From the NCBI GenBank assembly GCA_008933825.1, contig WBUF01000009.1:1-64000 (forward strand): a stretch of 64,000 nt of DNA. Direction: 5' to 3'. The first letter of the stretch is position 1, and each line of letters opens with the position of its first letter. This DNA is from Rhodocyclaceae bacterium (GTDB lineage: Bacteria; Pseudomonadota; Gammaproteobacteria; Burkholderiales; Rhodocyclaceae). Of the stretch, positions 20,930 to 29,745 are shown piece after piece. The notes beneath the pieces are model-generated. The model ran no database searches, was not told where the DNA came from, and saw nothing but the letters and a program-made list of their open reading frames with translations. The position numbers were made by a program, and so were the translations under genes.

Positions 20930-22381
20930 ATGCAGCGCTCGACCAAGATCGTCGCCACCCTCGGCCCGGCCTCTTCCGAAACCGGCGTCCTCACCCGCAT
21001 GATCGAAGCGGGCGTGGATGTCGTCCGCCTCAACTTCTCGCACGGCACGCACGACGACCACCGCAAGCGCGTCGAGCTGGTGCGCGACTGCGTGCGCCGC
21101 GTCGGCCGCACCGTCGGCATCATGGTCGACCTGCAGGGGCCGAAGATCCGCGTCGGCAAGTTCGCCGAGGGCAAGGTCGAGCTGGCCAACGGCTCGGCCT
21201 TCATCCTCGACGCCGCCTGCAAGCTGGGCGATGCCGCGCGCGTCGGCCTCGACTATCCGGAGCTGGTGGGCGACGTCGAGCCGGGCGCCGTGCTGCTGCT
21301 CGACGACGGCCGCATCGTGCTCGACGTGGAATCGATCCGGGGCCGCGAGATCCACTGCCGCGTGCGCGTCGGCGGCACGCTGTCGAACAACAAGGGCATC
21401 AACCGCCAGGGCGGCGGCCTTTCCGCCCCGGCACTGACCGACAAGGACAAGGGAGACATCCGGCTGGCGGCGGAATTCAACGCCGACTACGTCGCCGTGT
21501 CCTTCCCGAAATCGGGCGCCGACATCCGCCAGGCGCGCGAGCTGCTCGCCGCCGCCGGATCCGATGCGCTGATCATCGCCAAGATCGAACGAACGGAAGC
21601 CATCGCCGCGCTGGAAGAAATCCTCGATGCCTCGGACGCCATCATGGTGGCGCGCGGCGACCTCGCCGTCGAGGTCGGCGACGCCGCCGTGCCGGCCCTG
21701 CAGAAGCGCATGATCCGCGTCGCCCGCGAGCACAACAAGGTCGCCATCACCGCCACGCAGATGATGGAATCCATGATCTCCAGCCCGGTACCGACGCGCG
21801 CCGAAGTGTCCGACGTCGCCAACGCCGTGCTCGACGGCACCGACGCCGTCATGCTCTCGGCCGAGACCGCCGCCGGCAAGTATCCGGTGGAAACCATCGA
21901 GGCCATGGCGCGCATCTGCGTCGAGGCCGAGAAATCCGAGGAGATTACCCTCGACAGCCACTTCCTCGACCGGGTGTTCACGCGCATCGACCAGTCGATC
22001 GCCATGGCCGCGCTGTTCACCGCCTACCATCTCAAGGTGAAGGCCATCGCCGCGCTGACACAGTCCGGATCGACCGCGCTGTGGATGTCGCGCATCAACT
22101 GCGGCGTGCCGATCTACGCCCTGACGCCGGAGATCCGCAGCCGCTACCGCATGAGCCTCTACCGCGACGTCTTTCCGCTGATGATGCGCTACATCGGCCA
22201 CGACCGCGAGGAGGCCCTGCGCGAGGCGGAGGAGGAACTGATCCGCGCCGGCGCCGTGCAGCCCGGCGACACCATCGTGCTGACTATCGGCGAACCGGTC
22301 GGCACGCCGGGCGGCACCAACACCATGAAAATCGTGCGCGTCGGCGAACACAGCTACTCGGCCGGTCGCAGCAGCCTGTAA
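20930..22381 (+). CDS. pyk: Pyruvate kinase
   Basis: Converts phosphoenolpyruvate and ADP to pyruvate and ATP. The 483 residues begin [15 protein letters not shown], with the barrel motifs [10 protein letters not shown], the [10 protein letters not shown] active-site strand and [12 protein letters not shown], and a C-terminal allosteric domain. It lies between pgk and fba, so lower glycolysis is coexpressed with CO2 fixation genes, an order seen in other betaproteobacterial cbb clusters. The start is 12 bases after the pgk stop. Confidence 0.96.
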   Translation: MQRSTKIVATLGPASSETGVLTRMIEAGVDVVRLNFSHGTHDDHRKRVELVRDCVRRVGRTVGIMVDLQGPKIRVGKFAEGKVELANGSAFILDAACKLGDAARVGLDYPELVGDVEPGAVLLLDDGRIVLDVESIRGREIHCRVRVGGTLSNNKGINRQGGGLSAPALTDKDKGDIRLAAEFNADYVAVSFPKSGADIRQARELLAAAGSDALIIAKIERTEAIAALEEILDASDAIMVARGDLAVEVGDAAVPALQKRMIRVAREHNKVAITATQMMESMISSPVPTRAEVSDVANAVLDGTDAVMLSAETAAGKYPVETIEAMARICVEAEKSEEITLDSHFLDRVFTRIDQSIAMAALFTAYHLKVKAIAALTQSGSTALWMSRINCGVPIYALTPEIRSRYRMSLYRDVFPLMMRYIGHDREEALREAEEELIRAGAVQPGDTIVLTIGEPVGTPGGTNTMKIVRVGEHSYSAGRSSL

Positions 22382-22413
22382 GCCTTCCCATTCCAAATCA
22401 AGGAGACCACGCC

Positions 22414-23478
22414 ATGCCACTCGTATCGATGCGCCAGCTGCTGGACCACGCCGCCGAAAACGGCTACGGCCTGCCCGCCTTCAACGTGAACAACCTGGAG
22501 CAGGTGCGCGCCATCATGGAAGCCGCCGACGAAACCGGCAGCCCGGTGATCATGCAGGGCTCGGCCGGCGCGCGCAAATACGCCGGCGAGCATTTCCTGC
22601 GCCACCTCATCGAGGCCGCCATCGAGGCCTATCCGCACATCCCGGTCGTCATGCACCAGGACCACGGCCAGTCGCCGGCGGTGTGCATGGCGGCGATCCG
22701 CTCCGGCTTCTCCAGCGTGATGATGGACGGCTCCCTGATGGAGGACGGCAAGACGCCCTCCTCCTACGAGTACAACCTCGAGACCTCGCGCAAGGTGGTC
22801 GACTTCGCCCACGCCATCGGCGTCACCGTCGAGGCCGAGCTCGGCGTGCTCGGCTCGCTCGAGACCATGAAGGCGGACAAGGAGGACGGCCACGGCGCCG
22901 AGGGCACCATGAAGCGCGAAGACCTGCTCACCGACCCCGATCAGGCCGCCGACTTCGTGCAGAAGACCCAGTGCGACGCGCTCGCCATCGCCATCGGCAC
23001 CTCGCACGGCGCCTACAAGTTCACGCGCAAGCCGACCGGCGACATCCTCGCCATCGACCGCATCAAGGAGATCCACGCCCGCATCCCCAACACCCACCTG
23101 GTGATGCACGGCTCCTCCAGCGTGCCGCAGGAGTGGCTGGAGATCATCCGCAAGTACGGCGGCCAGATGAAGGAGACCTACGGCGTGCCGGTCGAGGAGA
23201 TCGTCACCGGCATCAAGCACGGCGTGCGCAAGGTGAACATCGACACCGACATCCGCCTCGCCATGACCGGCGCCATGCGCCGCCACATGGCCGAGAAGCC
23301 GGCCGAGTTCGATCCGCGCAAGTTCCTCGCCGACGCGCAGAAGGCCGCCAGGGAGATATGCAAGCTGCGCTACGAGGCCTTCGGCTGTGCCGGCCAGGCG
23401 GCGAAGATCAAGCCGGTCTCGCTGGAGAAGATGGCCGAGCGCTACCGGAAAGGAGAGCTGAACCAGATCGTCAAGTAA
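22414..23478 (+). CDS. cbbA: Fructose-bisphosphate aldolase, class II
   Basis: Zn2+-dependent aldolase, condensing dihydroxyacetone phosphate with glyceraldehyde 3-phosphate or erythrose 4-phosphate in the Calvin cycle. The ATG at 22414 follows AAGGAG. The 354-residue protein matches the long class IIB type common in autotrophs. Visible motifs are [18 protein letters not shown] (metal-binding His near 84), [10 protein letters not shown] and [12 protein letters not shown]. It ends the main cbb run and is followed by a hairpin terminator. Confidence 0.96.
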   Translation: MPLVSMRQLLDHAAENGYGLPAFNVNNLEQVRAIMEAADETGSPVIMQGSAGARKYAGEHFLRHLIEAAIEAYPHIPVVMHQDHGQSPAVCMAAIRSGFSSVMMDGSLMEDGKTPSSYEYNLETSRKVVDFAHAIGVTVEAELGVLGSLETMKADKEDGHGAEGTMKREDLLTDPDQAADFVQKTQCDALAIAIGTSHGAYKFTRKPTGDILAIDRIKEIHARIPNTHLVMHGSSSVPQEWLEIIRKYGGQMKETYGVPVEEIVTGIKHGVRKVNIDTDIRLAMTGAMRRHMAEKPAEFDPRKFLADAQKAAREICKLRYEAFGCAGQAAKIKPVSLEKMAERYRKGELNQIVK

Positions 23479-23498
23479 GCCCATTGCCAACCGGTAAC

Positions 23499-23536
23499 GC
23501 GGCCGCCCGGCGCAAGCCCGGCGGCCGCCGTCTTTT
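23499..23536 (+). terminator. Hairpin terminator after fba
   Basis: Nine-base arms GCGGCCGCC and GGCGGCCGC around a GC-rich loop, then a short TCTTTT. It ends the cbb transcript before the accessory patch. Confidence 0.7.
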
Positions 23537-23592
23537 CACCGGCAGCCTTCCCGCGTATAGTTATAACTTTGTAAAACATGAAGGAATGTCCC

Positions 23593-23844
23593 ATGCGCAC
23601 CGCGATTCGCAAGATCGGCAACTCCCAGGGCGTGCTGATTCCCAAACCGCTGCTGGCGGAGGCCGGACTGGAAGCCGACGTGGACATGGCCGTGGAAAAC
23701 GGCGCCCTCGTCCTGCGGCCCATCCATGACCGCAAGCCCCGCGCCGGCTGGGCGGAGGCCGCGCGCGAACTGGCCCGGGCCGGCGACGATGCGGCGATCT
23801 GGCCCGGATTCGCCAACGCCGAAGACGCCAGCCTGAAATGGTGA
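23593..23844 (+). CDS. MazE/PemI-type antitoxin (AbrB fold)
   Basis: Likely antitoxin that binds and neutralises the following MazF-like toxin and represses their promoter. The 83-residue product starts MRTAIRKIGNSQGVLIPK, the SpoVT/AbrB DNA-binding fold; an AAGGAA site precedes this ATG, favouring it over the in-frame ATG at 23578. The C-terminal half (WAEAARELARAGDDAAIW) is the probable toxin-binding tail. It overlaps the toxin start by seven bases. An AT-rich promoter-like patch lies at 23557-23580, just after the cbb terminator. Confidence 0.88.
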   Translation: MRTAIRKIGNSQGVLIPKPLLAEAGLEADVDMAVENGALVLRPIHDRKPRAGWAEAARELARAGDDAAIWPGFANAEDASLKW

Positions 23845-24170
23845 AGGCCAGGGTCAAGCGCGGCGAGGTCTGGCTGGCCGCACTCGACCCGACCATTGGC
23901 GCCGAAATCCAGAAAACGCGGCCTTGCGTGATCGTCTCGCCGCCCGAGATTCACGACTGGCTGCGCACCGTCCTGGTGGCGCCGATGACCACCGGCAGCC
24001 AGCCGGCGCCGTTCCGCGTGCCCGTGTCCTTCGGCCGCAAGAAAGGCCTGATCCTGCCCGAGCAGATGCGCGCCCTCGACAAGGCCCGCCTCGTCAAGCG
24101 CCTCGGCGCCGTGGATGCCGCCACCCTCACCGCCCTGCTGGCGGTGCTGCGCGACACCTTCGAGGAATGA
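23838..24170 (+). CDS. MazF/PemK-type endoribonuclease toxin
   Basis: Predicted sequence-specific mRNA interferase. The 110 residues contain RGEVWLAALDPTIGAEIQKTRPCVIVSP, here given in outline only: the RGEVW start, the E-x-x-K-x-R-P core and the APMTT strand with catalytic Thr/Ser are all in place. Full length for the family, so probably active. The ATG overlaps the antitoxin's last codons (ATGGTGA). A dispersed element follows 14 bases after its stop. Confidence 0.88.
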   Translation: MVKARVKRGEVWLAALDPTIGAEIQKTRPCVIVSPPEIHDWLRTVLVAPMTTGSQPAPFRVPVSFGRKKGLILPEQMRALDKARLVKRLGAVDAATLTALLAVLRDTFEE

Positions 24171-24183
24171 ACGCCGTGCCGGG

Positions 24184-24199
24184 GGGACTGACTTTCGCA
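24184..24199 (+). repeat. Dispersed GACTGACTTT element, copy 4
   Basis: Reads GGGACTGACTTTCGCA between the MazF-like gene and the decayed restriction gene. Its last base is the A of that gene's apparent ATG. Confidence 0.6.
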
Positions 24200-24981
24200 T
24201 GACGCTCTTCCACCAGCCTCTTTTCAACGCCCGTTTCCTCGCGTAGCGCGCCGGCAACGAGCCGACGCCGCCCGGGCACAAGCGGCTGCTCGCCGAGTGG
24301 GCCGCCTACATCCGCGACTTCGAAAGCCCCAAGCTCATCTACCCGGAAATGTCGCAGGGGCCGAAATTCTCCCTCGACCGGGAAGGCCGATACCTGAGCA
24401 ACAAGGTCTTCTACGTTCCCACCACCGACTGGTTCCTCGTCGGCCTGCTCAACTCGAAGGTCGTCTGGCATTACCTGTTCGGCATCTGCTCGCCGCTGCG
24501 CGGCGGGGAATGGCGCCTCGAACTGCGCGCACAGCATGTCGAAACCCTCCCCATCCCCGCCGCCAGCCCGGCCGAGCGCGAGGCCATCGCCCGCCTTGCC
24601 GAGGACTGCCAGAAAACGGCCGAAGCGCGCCGTGTTGCGCAGACTGACTTTTGCCGACGCATCCCCGACCTCGCCCCCGGCGGCGCCACGGCGAAGCTGT
24701 CGACGAAGCTGGCCGAATGGTGGCGTCTCGACGGCTTCCGCGCCTTCCAGGCCGAAGCGAAGAAGCAGTTCCGCCAGGACATCCCGCTCGCCGAGCGCAA
24801 CGCCTGGGAAGACTGGTTCGCGCGGCAGAAGGCCGAAGTGGATGCCCTCTCGGCCCGCCTCGCCGCCCTCGAAGCCGAGCTCGACCGCGCCGTCTACGCC
24901 CTCTTCCGCCTCGACACGCGCGAGATCGCGCTGATCGAAGGCGAACGGACCCGTTCCTGCGACGCGGAGGGCGCGCCGTGA
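24199..24981 (+). pseudogene. Remnant of a type II (Eco57I-like) restriction-modification protein
   Basis: An apparent start MTLFHQPLFNARFLA is followed directly by TAG at 24244. The same frame then reads through to 24981 with no further stop. The open part matches the C-terminal target-recognition region of Eco57I-type methylase/restriction proteins: PKLIYPEMSQGPKFS, KVFYVPTTDWFLVGLLNSK, then a helical coiled region ending in ERTRSC. The large N-terminal methyltransferase with the NPPY motif is missing, so an internal deletion probably joined start and end. A shorter protein from 24349 could be translated (210 residues), but lacks catalysis. A dispersed-element copy lies inside it. Confidence 0.8.
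24637..24656 (+). repeat. Dispersed GACTGACTTTT element, copy 5
   Basis: Reads GCGCAGACTGACTTTTGCCG inside the restriction-gene remnant. GCGCAGACTGACTTTT is shared exactly with the inverted copy at 60396-60412. Confidence 0.65.
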
Positions 24982-25334
24982 GCGCGCGCAACATCGTCAT
25001 CATCGCCGAGCATGCGGCGCGGCGCGAGAGCTTCGCCTTCGAGACGACACTGGCCGGCCGCAGCTACGCCAGGATGATCCCCGCCTGGCGGCGGCAGGGA
25101 TATGTCATCAAACTGATCTTCCTCGCCTTGCCGGACGCCGAGATGGCCGTTGCGCGCGTCGCCGCGCGTGTCGCCCAGGGCGGCCACGATGTCCCCGAGC
25201 CGGTCATTCGCCGCCGCTACGATGCCGGCCTGCGCAATTTCCACCGCAGCTACAAACGGCTGGTAAACTTCTGGCAACTCTTCGACAACAGCGTCGACCC
25301 GCCCCGGCTGCTCGACGAAGTAGCCAACCCATGA
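24978..25334 (+). pseudogene. Zeta-toxin-like kinase fragment lacking the P-loop
   Basis: A 118-residue frame starting at GTG 24978. It matches the central and C-terminal part of chromosomal zeta-toxin family proteins: RRESFAFETTLAGRSYARM, then GYVIKLIFLALPDAE, VARVAARVAQGGHDVPE and IRRRYDAGLRNF. The N-terminal Walker A loop (GxxGxGKT) expected about 60 residues earlier is missing, replaced by the restriction-gene remnant, so kinase activity is not expected. The ends read as a deletion scar fusing two former genes. Its TGA overlaps the next small gene (ATGA), so that gene can still be translated by coupling. Confidence 0.78.
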
Positions 25335-25519
25335 AAAAATCCGTCTCCACACTGCCCGACAGCGAAATGCAGGCCGTTCCGGCCGCGCTGGCACGCGCCG
25401 CGCGCAAGGCGAAGGCGCTGGCCAGGCGCACCCACACGCAATTCATCGTGCGCGAGCCCGGCGCCGGCGAAGTGCGTCCCCAAGCCGGGCGCACCGCCAG
25501 ATCCAAGCGCGCCGCCTGA
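25331..25519 (+). CDS. Small basic protein paired with the zeta-like fragment
   Basis: Sixty-two residues, rich in Ala, Arg and Lys, with a helix ALARAARKAKALARRTHTQF and a short C-terminal strand region. Small proteins of this shape often sit next to chromosomal zeta-toxin genes and may be their partner or antitoxin; that role is inference from context. It overlaps the preceding frame by ATGA, and psiE begins two bases after its stop. Its toxin partner appears broken, so it may be a leftover that is still intact. Confidence 0.6.
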   Translation: MKKSVSTLPDSEMQAVPAALARAARKAKALARRTHTQFIVREPGAGEVRPQAGRTARSKRAA

Positions 25520-25521
25520 GC

Positions 25522-25965
25522 ATGGACATCCGCTCCCACACCCTCGACCGCATCCGCCGATTCTTCAGCGGCGGCCTCGACATCGTCGAACTCGCCGGCC
25601 TGCTGATCATCGCCTTCGCCACCACCGTGGCGATCTGGCAGGAGGCGGCGACGATGATCGAGGCGCGCAAGGTCACCCTGGCCGACCTGCTGCTGATGTT
25701 CCTCTATCTCGAGGTGCTGGCGATGATCGGCCAGTACTTCCGCTCCGGCCACATCCCGGTGCGCTATCCGCTCTACATCGCCATGGTGGCGCTGGCGCGC
25801 TACCTGATCCTCGACATCAAGGAGCTCACCGAGCTGCGCGTGATGGCGACGGCGGGCGCCATCCTGCTGCTCACCCTCGCCGTGCTCGCCATCCGCTTCG
25901 GCCACGTCAAGTTTCCCTACCGCGAGGACCAGGCCGCCAAGGATCGGCCTTACGTCAGGGAATAG
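25522..25965 (+). CDS. psiE: Phosphate-starvation-inducible membrane protein PsiE family
   Basis: A 147-residue inner-membrane protein with four predicted helices: about 20-40 (VELAGLLIIAFATTVAIW), 55-75 (LLLMFLYLEVLAMIG), 85-105 and 115-135 (AGAILLLTLAVLAIRF). The pattern LYLEVLAMIGQYF and SGHIPVRYPLYIAMVALARYLIL is typical of PsiE, whose molecular function is unknown; E. coli psiE responds to phosphate limitation. Here it lies between the accessory patch and cbbY with almost no spacing. Confidence 0.88.
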   Translation: MDIRSHTLDRIRRFFSGGLDIVELAGLLIIAFATTVAIWQEAATMIEARKVTLADLLLMFLYLEVLAMIGQYFRSGHIPVRYPLYIAMVALARYLILDIKELTELRVMATAGAILLLTLAVLAIRFGHVKFPYREDQAAKDRPYVRE

Positions 25966-25969
25966 CGCC

Positions 25970-26689
25970 GTGCTGCAGGGACTGATTTTCGACGTCGACG
26001 GAACACTGGCGGACACGGAGCGCGACGGCCACCGGCCGGCCTTCAACGCCGCCTTCCGCGAGGCCGGCCTCGACTGGCACTGGGACGAGGCGTTCTACGG
26101 CGAGCTGCTCGCCGTCACCGGCGGCAAGGAGCGCATGCTGCATTTCGCCGCCCGTCACCGCCCCGACTTCGCCAGCTTGCCGGATGTCGCCGAGCGTGTA
26201 GCGACGCTGCACAAGGCAAAGACGCGGCATTACACGCAGCTGGCCGCCTCGGGCGCCATTCCGCTGCGGCCCGGCGTGAAACAGCTGCTGGCCGGGGCGC
26301 GGGCGGCCGGGCTTCGTCTGGCCGTCGCCACCACCACCACGCCGGAAAACGTCTCCGCCTTGCTCGTGCCCGCCCTTGGCCCGGAGGCCATGGCCTGGTT
26401 CGAGGCGATCGGCGCCGGCGACGTGGTGCCGGCGAAGAAACCGGCGCCCGACATCTATCGGTGGGTGCTGGAGCGGCTCGGCCTGCCCGCTTCGGCCTGC
26501 CTCGCCTTCGAGGATTCGGAGAACGGCCTGAAGGCCTCCCTGGGCGCCGGGCTGGCCACGATCGTCACACCCTGCGACTACACACGCGACCAGGATTTCA
26601 GCGGCGCCGCGGCCATCCTCGACAGCCTGGAGGGGGTGGCGATGCCCGGCTTGAGTGCATGGTTGTCCGCCGCCCCGGCAACCGTATAA
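25970..26689 (+). CDS. cbbY: HAD-family sugar-bisphosphate phosphatase CbbY
   Basis: Likely xylulose-1,5-bisphosphate phosphatase, which removes an inhibitor made by RuBisCO side reactions. The 239 residues start at GTG 25970 (MLQGLIFDVDGTLADTE) with the HAD nucleophile/acid pair in DVDGT. ATTTTPENV contains motif II, the Lys of PAKKPAPDIY is motif III, and FEDSENG is motif IV; the cap region HRPAFNAAFREAGLDWHW is typical of CbbY. It is cut off from the other cbb genes by the 2-kb accessory patch and follows psiE by four bases. Confidence 0.9.
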   Translation: MLQGLIFDVDGTLADTERDGHRPAFNAAFREAGLDWHWDEAFYGELLAVTGGKERMLHFAARHRPDFASLPDVAERVATLHKAKTRHYTQLAASGAIPLRPGVKQLLAGARAAGLRLAVATTTTPENVSALLVPALGPEAMAWFEAIGAGDVVPAKKPAPDIYRWVLERLGLPASACLAFEDSENGLKASLGAGLATIVTPCDYTRDQDFSGAAAILDSLEGVAMPGLSAWLSAAPATV

Positions 26690-26690
26690 T
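26663..26690 (+). promoter_or_regulatory. Probable sigma-70 promoter for purC
   Basis: TTGTCC and a perfect TATAAT separated by 16 bases, inside the end of cbbY and 27 bases before the purC ATG. Confidence 0.5.
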
Positions 26691-26716
26691 TGCGGCTTTC
26701 CTCAACCCCCTCCCCC

Positions 26717-27613
26717 ATGAGCCAGACCGTCTACGAATCCCGCATCGCCAGCCTGCCCCTCATCGCCCGCGGCAAGGTGCGCGACATTTACTCAGTGAAT
26801 GAGCAGCAGATGCTGATCGTCACCACCGACCGCCTGTCGGCCTTCGACGTGATCCTGCCCGACCCGATCCCGGACAAGGGCCGCGTGCTGACGGCGGTGT
26901 CGAGTTTCTGGTTCGAGCGCCTGGCCCACATCGTCCCCAACCACCTCACCGGCATCGACCCGGAATCGGTGGTGAAGGGCGAGGAGGAGCGCGCCCAGGT
27001 GCGCGGCCGCTCGGTGGTGGTGAAGCGCCTGAAGCCCCTGCCGGTCGAGGCCGTGGTGCGCGGCTACATCATCGGCAGCGGCTGGAAGGACTACCAGAAG
27101 ACCGGCGCCGTCTGCGGCATCCCGCTGCCGGCCGGCCTGAAGATGGCACAGAAGCTGCCGCAGCCGCTGTTCACGCCGTCGACCAAGGCCGAGCAGGGCG
27201 CCCACGACGAGAACATCGATTTCGCCACCGTCGAGAAAATTCTCGGCAAGGCGCTCGCGGAGCAGGTGCGCGACGTCACCCTGCGCTTCTACGGCGAGGC
27301 CTCGGACTACGCGGCTTCGCGCGGCATCATCATCGCCGACACCAAGTTCGAATTCGGCCTCGACGGCAACGGCCGCCTGCACCTCATCGACGAGGCGCTG
27401 ACGCCGGACTCCTCGCGCTTCTGGCCGGCCGACGAGTACCGCGAGGGCATCAGCCCGCCGAGCTTCGACAAGCAGATCGTGCGCGACTACCTGGAGACGC
27501 TCGACTGGAACAAAAAGGCACCGGGGCCGAAGCTGCCGCCGGAAATCATCGCCAAGACCACGGCCAAGTACCGCGAAGCCTACGAGCGGCTCAGCGGCCG
27601 GAAGCTTGATTGA
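26717..27613 (+). CDS. purC: SAICAR synthetase
   Basis: Phosphoribosylaminoimidazole-succinocarboxamide synthase, the ATP-dependent addition of aspartate in purine synthesis. The ATG at 26717 ([23 protein letters not shown]) gives 298 residues; nine more codons upstream are open but run into the promoter. Motifs visible are GKVRDIY at the nucleotide site, [16 protein letters not shown] and the [18 protein letters not shown] signatures. It belongs to the longer yeast-like form. A weak hairpin terminator follows. purH and purD are at 43.5-46.5 kb. Confidence 0.96.
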   Translation: MSQTVYESRIASLPLIARGKVRDIYSVNEQQMLIVTTDRLSAFDVILPDPIPDKGRVLTAVSSFWFERLAHIVPNHLTGIDPESVVKGEEERAQVRGRSVVVKRLKPLPVEAVVRGYIIGSGWKDYQKTGAVCGIPLPAGLKMAQKLPQPLFTPSTKAEQGAHDENIDFATVEKILGKALAEQVRDVTLRFYGEASDYAASRGIIIADTKFEFGLDGNGRLHLIDEALTPDSSRFWPADEYREGISPPSFDKQIVRDYLETLDWNKKAPGPKLPPEIIAKTTAKYREAYERLSGRKLD

Positions 27614-27637
27614 ACGATTCCGACCCCCAACTATAGA

Positions 27638-27657
27638 GGGCGCGCTCCGCGCCCTTT
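27638..27657 (+). terminator. Short hairpin terminator after purC
   Basis: GGGCGCG/CGCGCCC stem with CTC loop and TTT, 25 bases after the purC stop. Confidence 0.6.
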
Positions 27658-27670
27658 GCGTTTGAAGACC

Positions 27671-29725
27671 ATGACGACAATGAACCCTTTGCTCGACTTC
27701 TCCGGCCTGCCGCGCTTCGACGCCGTGCGCCCCGAACACGTCACCCCTGCCATCACGGAACTGCTCGCCGAAAACCGCGCGCTGCTGGCGCACCTGGAGA
27801 CGGCGCCGGCCACCTGGGCGGACTTCGCCGCGCCCTTCTTCGACGCCAACGAGCGCCTCTCGCGCGCCTGGGGTGTCGTCGGCCACCTGCACGCCGTGAT
27901 GGACGTGCCGGACTGGCGCGAGGCCTACAACGCCAACCTGCCGGAGGTGACGCGCTTCTTCGCCGAGCTGGGGCAGAACCCGCATCTCTTCGCCCAGTTC
28001 AAGGCGCTCAGGGCCGGCCCGGGCTTCGATCGGCTAACCGCGGCGCAGCAGCGCATCGTCGAGCACGAGATCCGCGACTTCCGCCTCTCCGGCGCCGAGC
28101 TGCCGGAAGACGTCAAGCCGCGCTTCCAGGCCATCCAGGAGGAACTCGCCAGCCTGCAGGCGAAATTCTCCGAGAACCTGCTCGACGCCACCAACGCCTT
28201 CGCCGAATTCGTCGGCGACGAAGCGGAGCTGGCCGGCATTCCCGCCGATGTGGTCGAGGCGGCGCGCGCCGCAGCGGGGAAGGACGACAAGCACGGCTGG
28301 AAGTTCACCCTGCACATGCCCTCCTACCTGCCGGTGATGCAGTACGCCGAGTCGCGCCGCCTGCGCGAGGCGATGTACCGCGCCTACGCCACCCGCGCCG
28401 CGGAGTTCCACGAGATGGGCGGCAAGCCGGAATGGGACAACATGCCGCTGATCCGCCGCCTGCTCGAACTGCGCGCCGAAGAGTCCGGCCACCTCGGCTA
28501 TGGCAATTTCGCCGAAGTCTCGCTGGTGCCGAAGATGGCCGAGTCGCCGGCCGAGGTGCTGGCCTTCCTGCGCGAGCTCGCCGTGAAGTCGAAGCCATCG
28601 GCCCTGCGTGACATGGCCGAGCTGCGCGCATTCGCCGTGTCGCAGGGACTGACTTTGCTGGAACCGTGGGACATCGGCTGGGCCTCGGAGAAGCTCAAGC
28701 TGGCGCGCCACGGCTTCTCGGACGAGGAGGTGCGCCGGTACTTCCCCGAGCACAAGGTGCTGGAGGGCCTGTTCCGCGTCATCGAGACGCTGTTCGGCGT
28801 GCGCATCCGGCCCGACGCGGCGCCGGTGTGGCACGAGGACGTGCGCTTCTTCCGCATCGAGGACGCGCAGGGCGGGCTGGTCGGCCGGTTCTACCTCGAT
28901 CTCTACGCGCGCGAGACCAAGCGCGGCGGCGCCTGGATGGACGACGCCGTCACGCGCCGGCGCACCGCGACGGGCATCCAGACGCCGGTCGCGTATCTGA
29001 ACTGCAACTTCTCCCGCCCCGTCGGCAACAAGCCGGCCTTGTTCACCCACGATGAGGTGATCACCCTCTTCCACGAGACCGGCCACGGCCTGCACCACCT
29101 GCTCACCCGCGTCGAGGAGCTCGGCGTCTCCGGCATCAACGGTGTCGAGTGGGACGCCGTCGAGCTGCCCAGCCAGTTCATGGAGAATTTCTGCTGGGAG
29201 TGGGAGGTGCTCTCGGGCATGACTGCGCATGTCGACACAGACGCGCCGCTGCCGCGCGCATTGTTCGACCGCATGACCGCGGCGAAGAATTTCCAGAGCG
29301 GCATGCAGATCGTGCGCCAGCTCGAGTTCAGCCTGTTCGACCTGCTGCTGCACAGCGACTTCGAGCCGGCCGGCCAGAAGAGCGTGCTCGACCTGATCGA
29401 GGAGGTGCGGCAGGAGGTGGCGGTGGTCTTCCCGCCGCCCTGGCACCGCTTTCCCAACAGCTTCTCGCACATCTTCGCCGGCGGCTACGCGGCGGGCTAC
29501 TACAGCTACAAGTGGGCCGAGGTGCTCTCCGCCGACGCCTTCGCCGCCTTCGAGGAGGAGCGCGCCAACGGCAGCGTGCTCAACCCGGCCACCGGCCGGC
29601 GCTTTCGCGACGAGATCCTCGCCGTCGGCGGCAGCCGCCCGGCGCTGGAGTCCTTCAAGGCCTTCCGCGGCCGCGCGCCCAGCGTCGAAGCCCTGCTGCG
29701 GCACAGTGGTATGATTCTGGCGTAA
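27671..29725 (+). CDS. prlC: Oligopeptidase A (M3 metallopeptidase)
   Basis: Cytosolic zinc peptidase that degrades peptides such as cleaved signal peptides. The 684-residue protein carries the zinc motif HETGHGLHHLL near residue 465, with a downstream Glu as third ligand, and the M3 signature regions FDLLLHSDFEP and FPNSFSHIFAGGYAAGYYSYKWAE. The start is uncertain: ATG at 27671 or 27680. The Q-G-L-T-L segment near residue 325 is encoded by a dispersed-element copy (28641-28660). DCP is a relative; length and motifs favour PrlC. Confidence 0.94.
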   Translation: MTTMNPLLDFSGLPRFDAVRPEHVTPAITELLAENRALLAHLETAPATWADFAAPFFDANERLSRAWGVVGHLHAVMDVPDWREAYNANLPEVTRFFAELGQNPHLFAQFKALRAGPGFDRLTAAQQRIVEHEIRDFRLSGAELPEDVKPRFQAIQEELASLQAKFSENLLDATNAFAEFVGDEAELAGIPADVVEAARAAAGKDDKHGWKFTLHMPSYLPVMQYAESRRLREAMYRAYATRAAEFHEMGGKPEWDNMPLIRRLLELRAEESGHLGYGNFAEVSLVPKMAESPAEVLAFLRELAVKSKPSALRDMAELRAFAVSQGLTLLEPWDIGWASEKLKLARHGFSDEEVRRYFPEHKVLEGLFRVIETLFGVRIRPDAAPVWHEDVRFFRIEDAQGGLVGRFYLDLYARETKRGGAWMDDAVTRRRTATGIQTPVAYLNCNFSRPVGNKPALFTHDEVITLFHETGHGLHHLLTRVEELGVSGINGVEWDAVELPSQFMENFCWEWEVLSGMTAHVDTDAPLPRALFDRMTAAKNFQSGMQIVRQLEFSLFDLLLHSDFEPAGQKSVLDLIEEVRQEVAVVFPPPWHRFPNSFSHIFAGGYAAGYYSYKWAEVLSADAFAAFEEERANGSVLNPATGRRFRDEILAVGGSRPALESFKAFRGRAPSVEALLRHSGMILA
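28641..28660 (+). repeat. Dispersed GACTGACTTT element, copy 6
   Basis: Reads CGCAGGGACTGACTTTGCTG inside prlC. The first 16 bases match copy 1 exactly. Confidence 0.6.
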
Positions 29726-29745
29726 CACCCTGACGGAGGCGCGCC

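Noticed and set aside
25976-25990. GGGACTGATTTTC at the start of cbbY as another dispersed element
   Set aside because: Has a mismatch in the core, and the bases encode the conserved LQGLIFD of HAD phosphatases, which explains the match.
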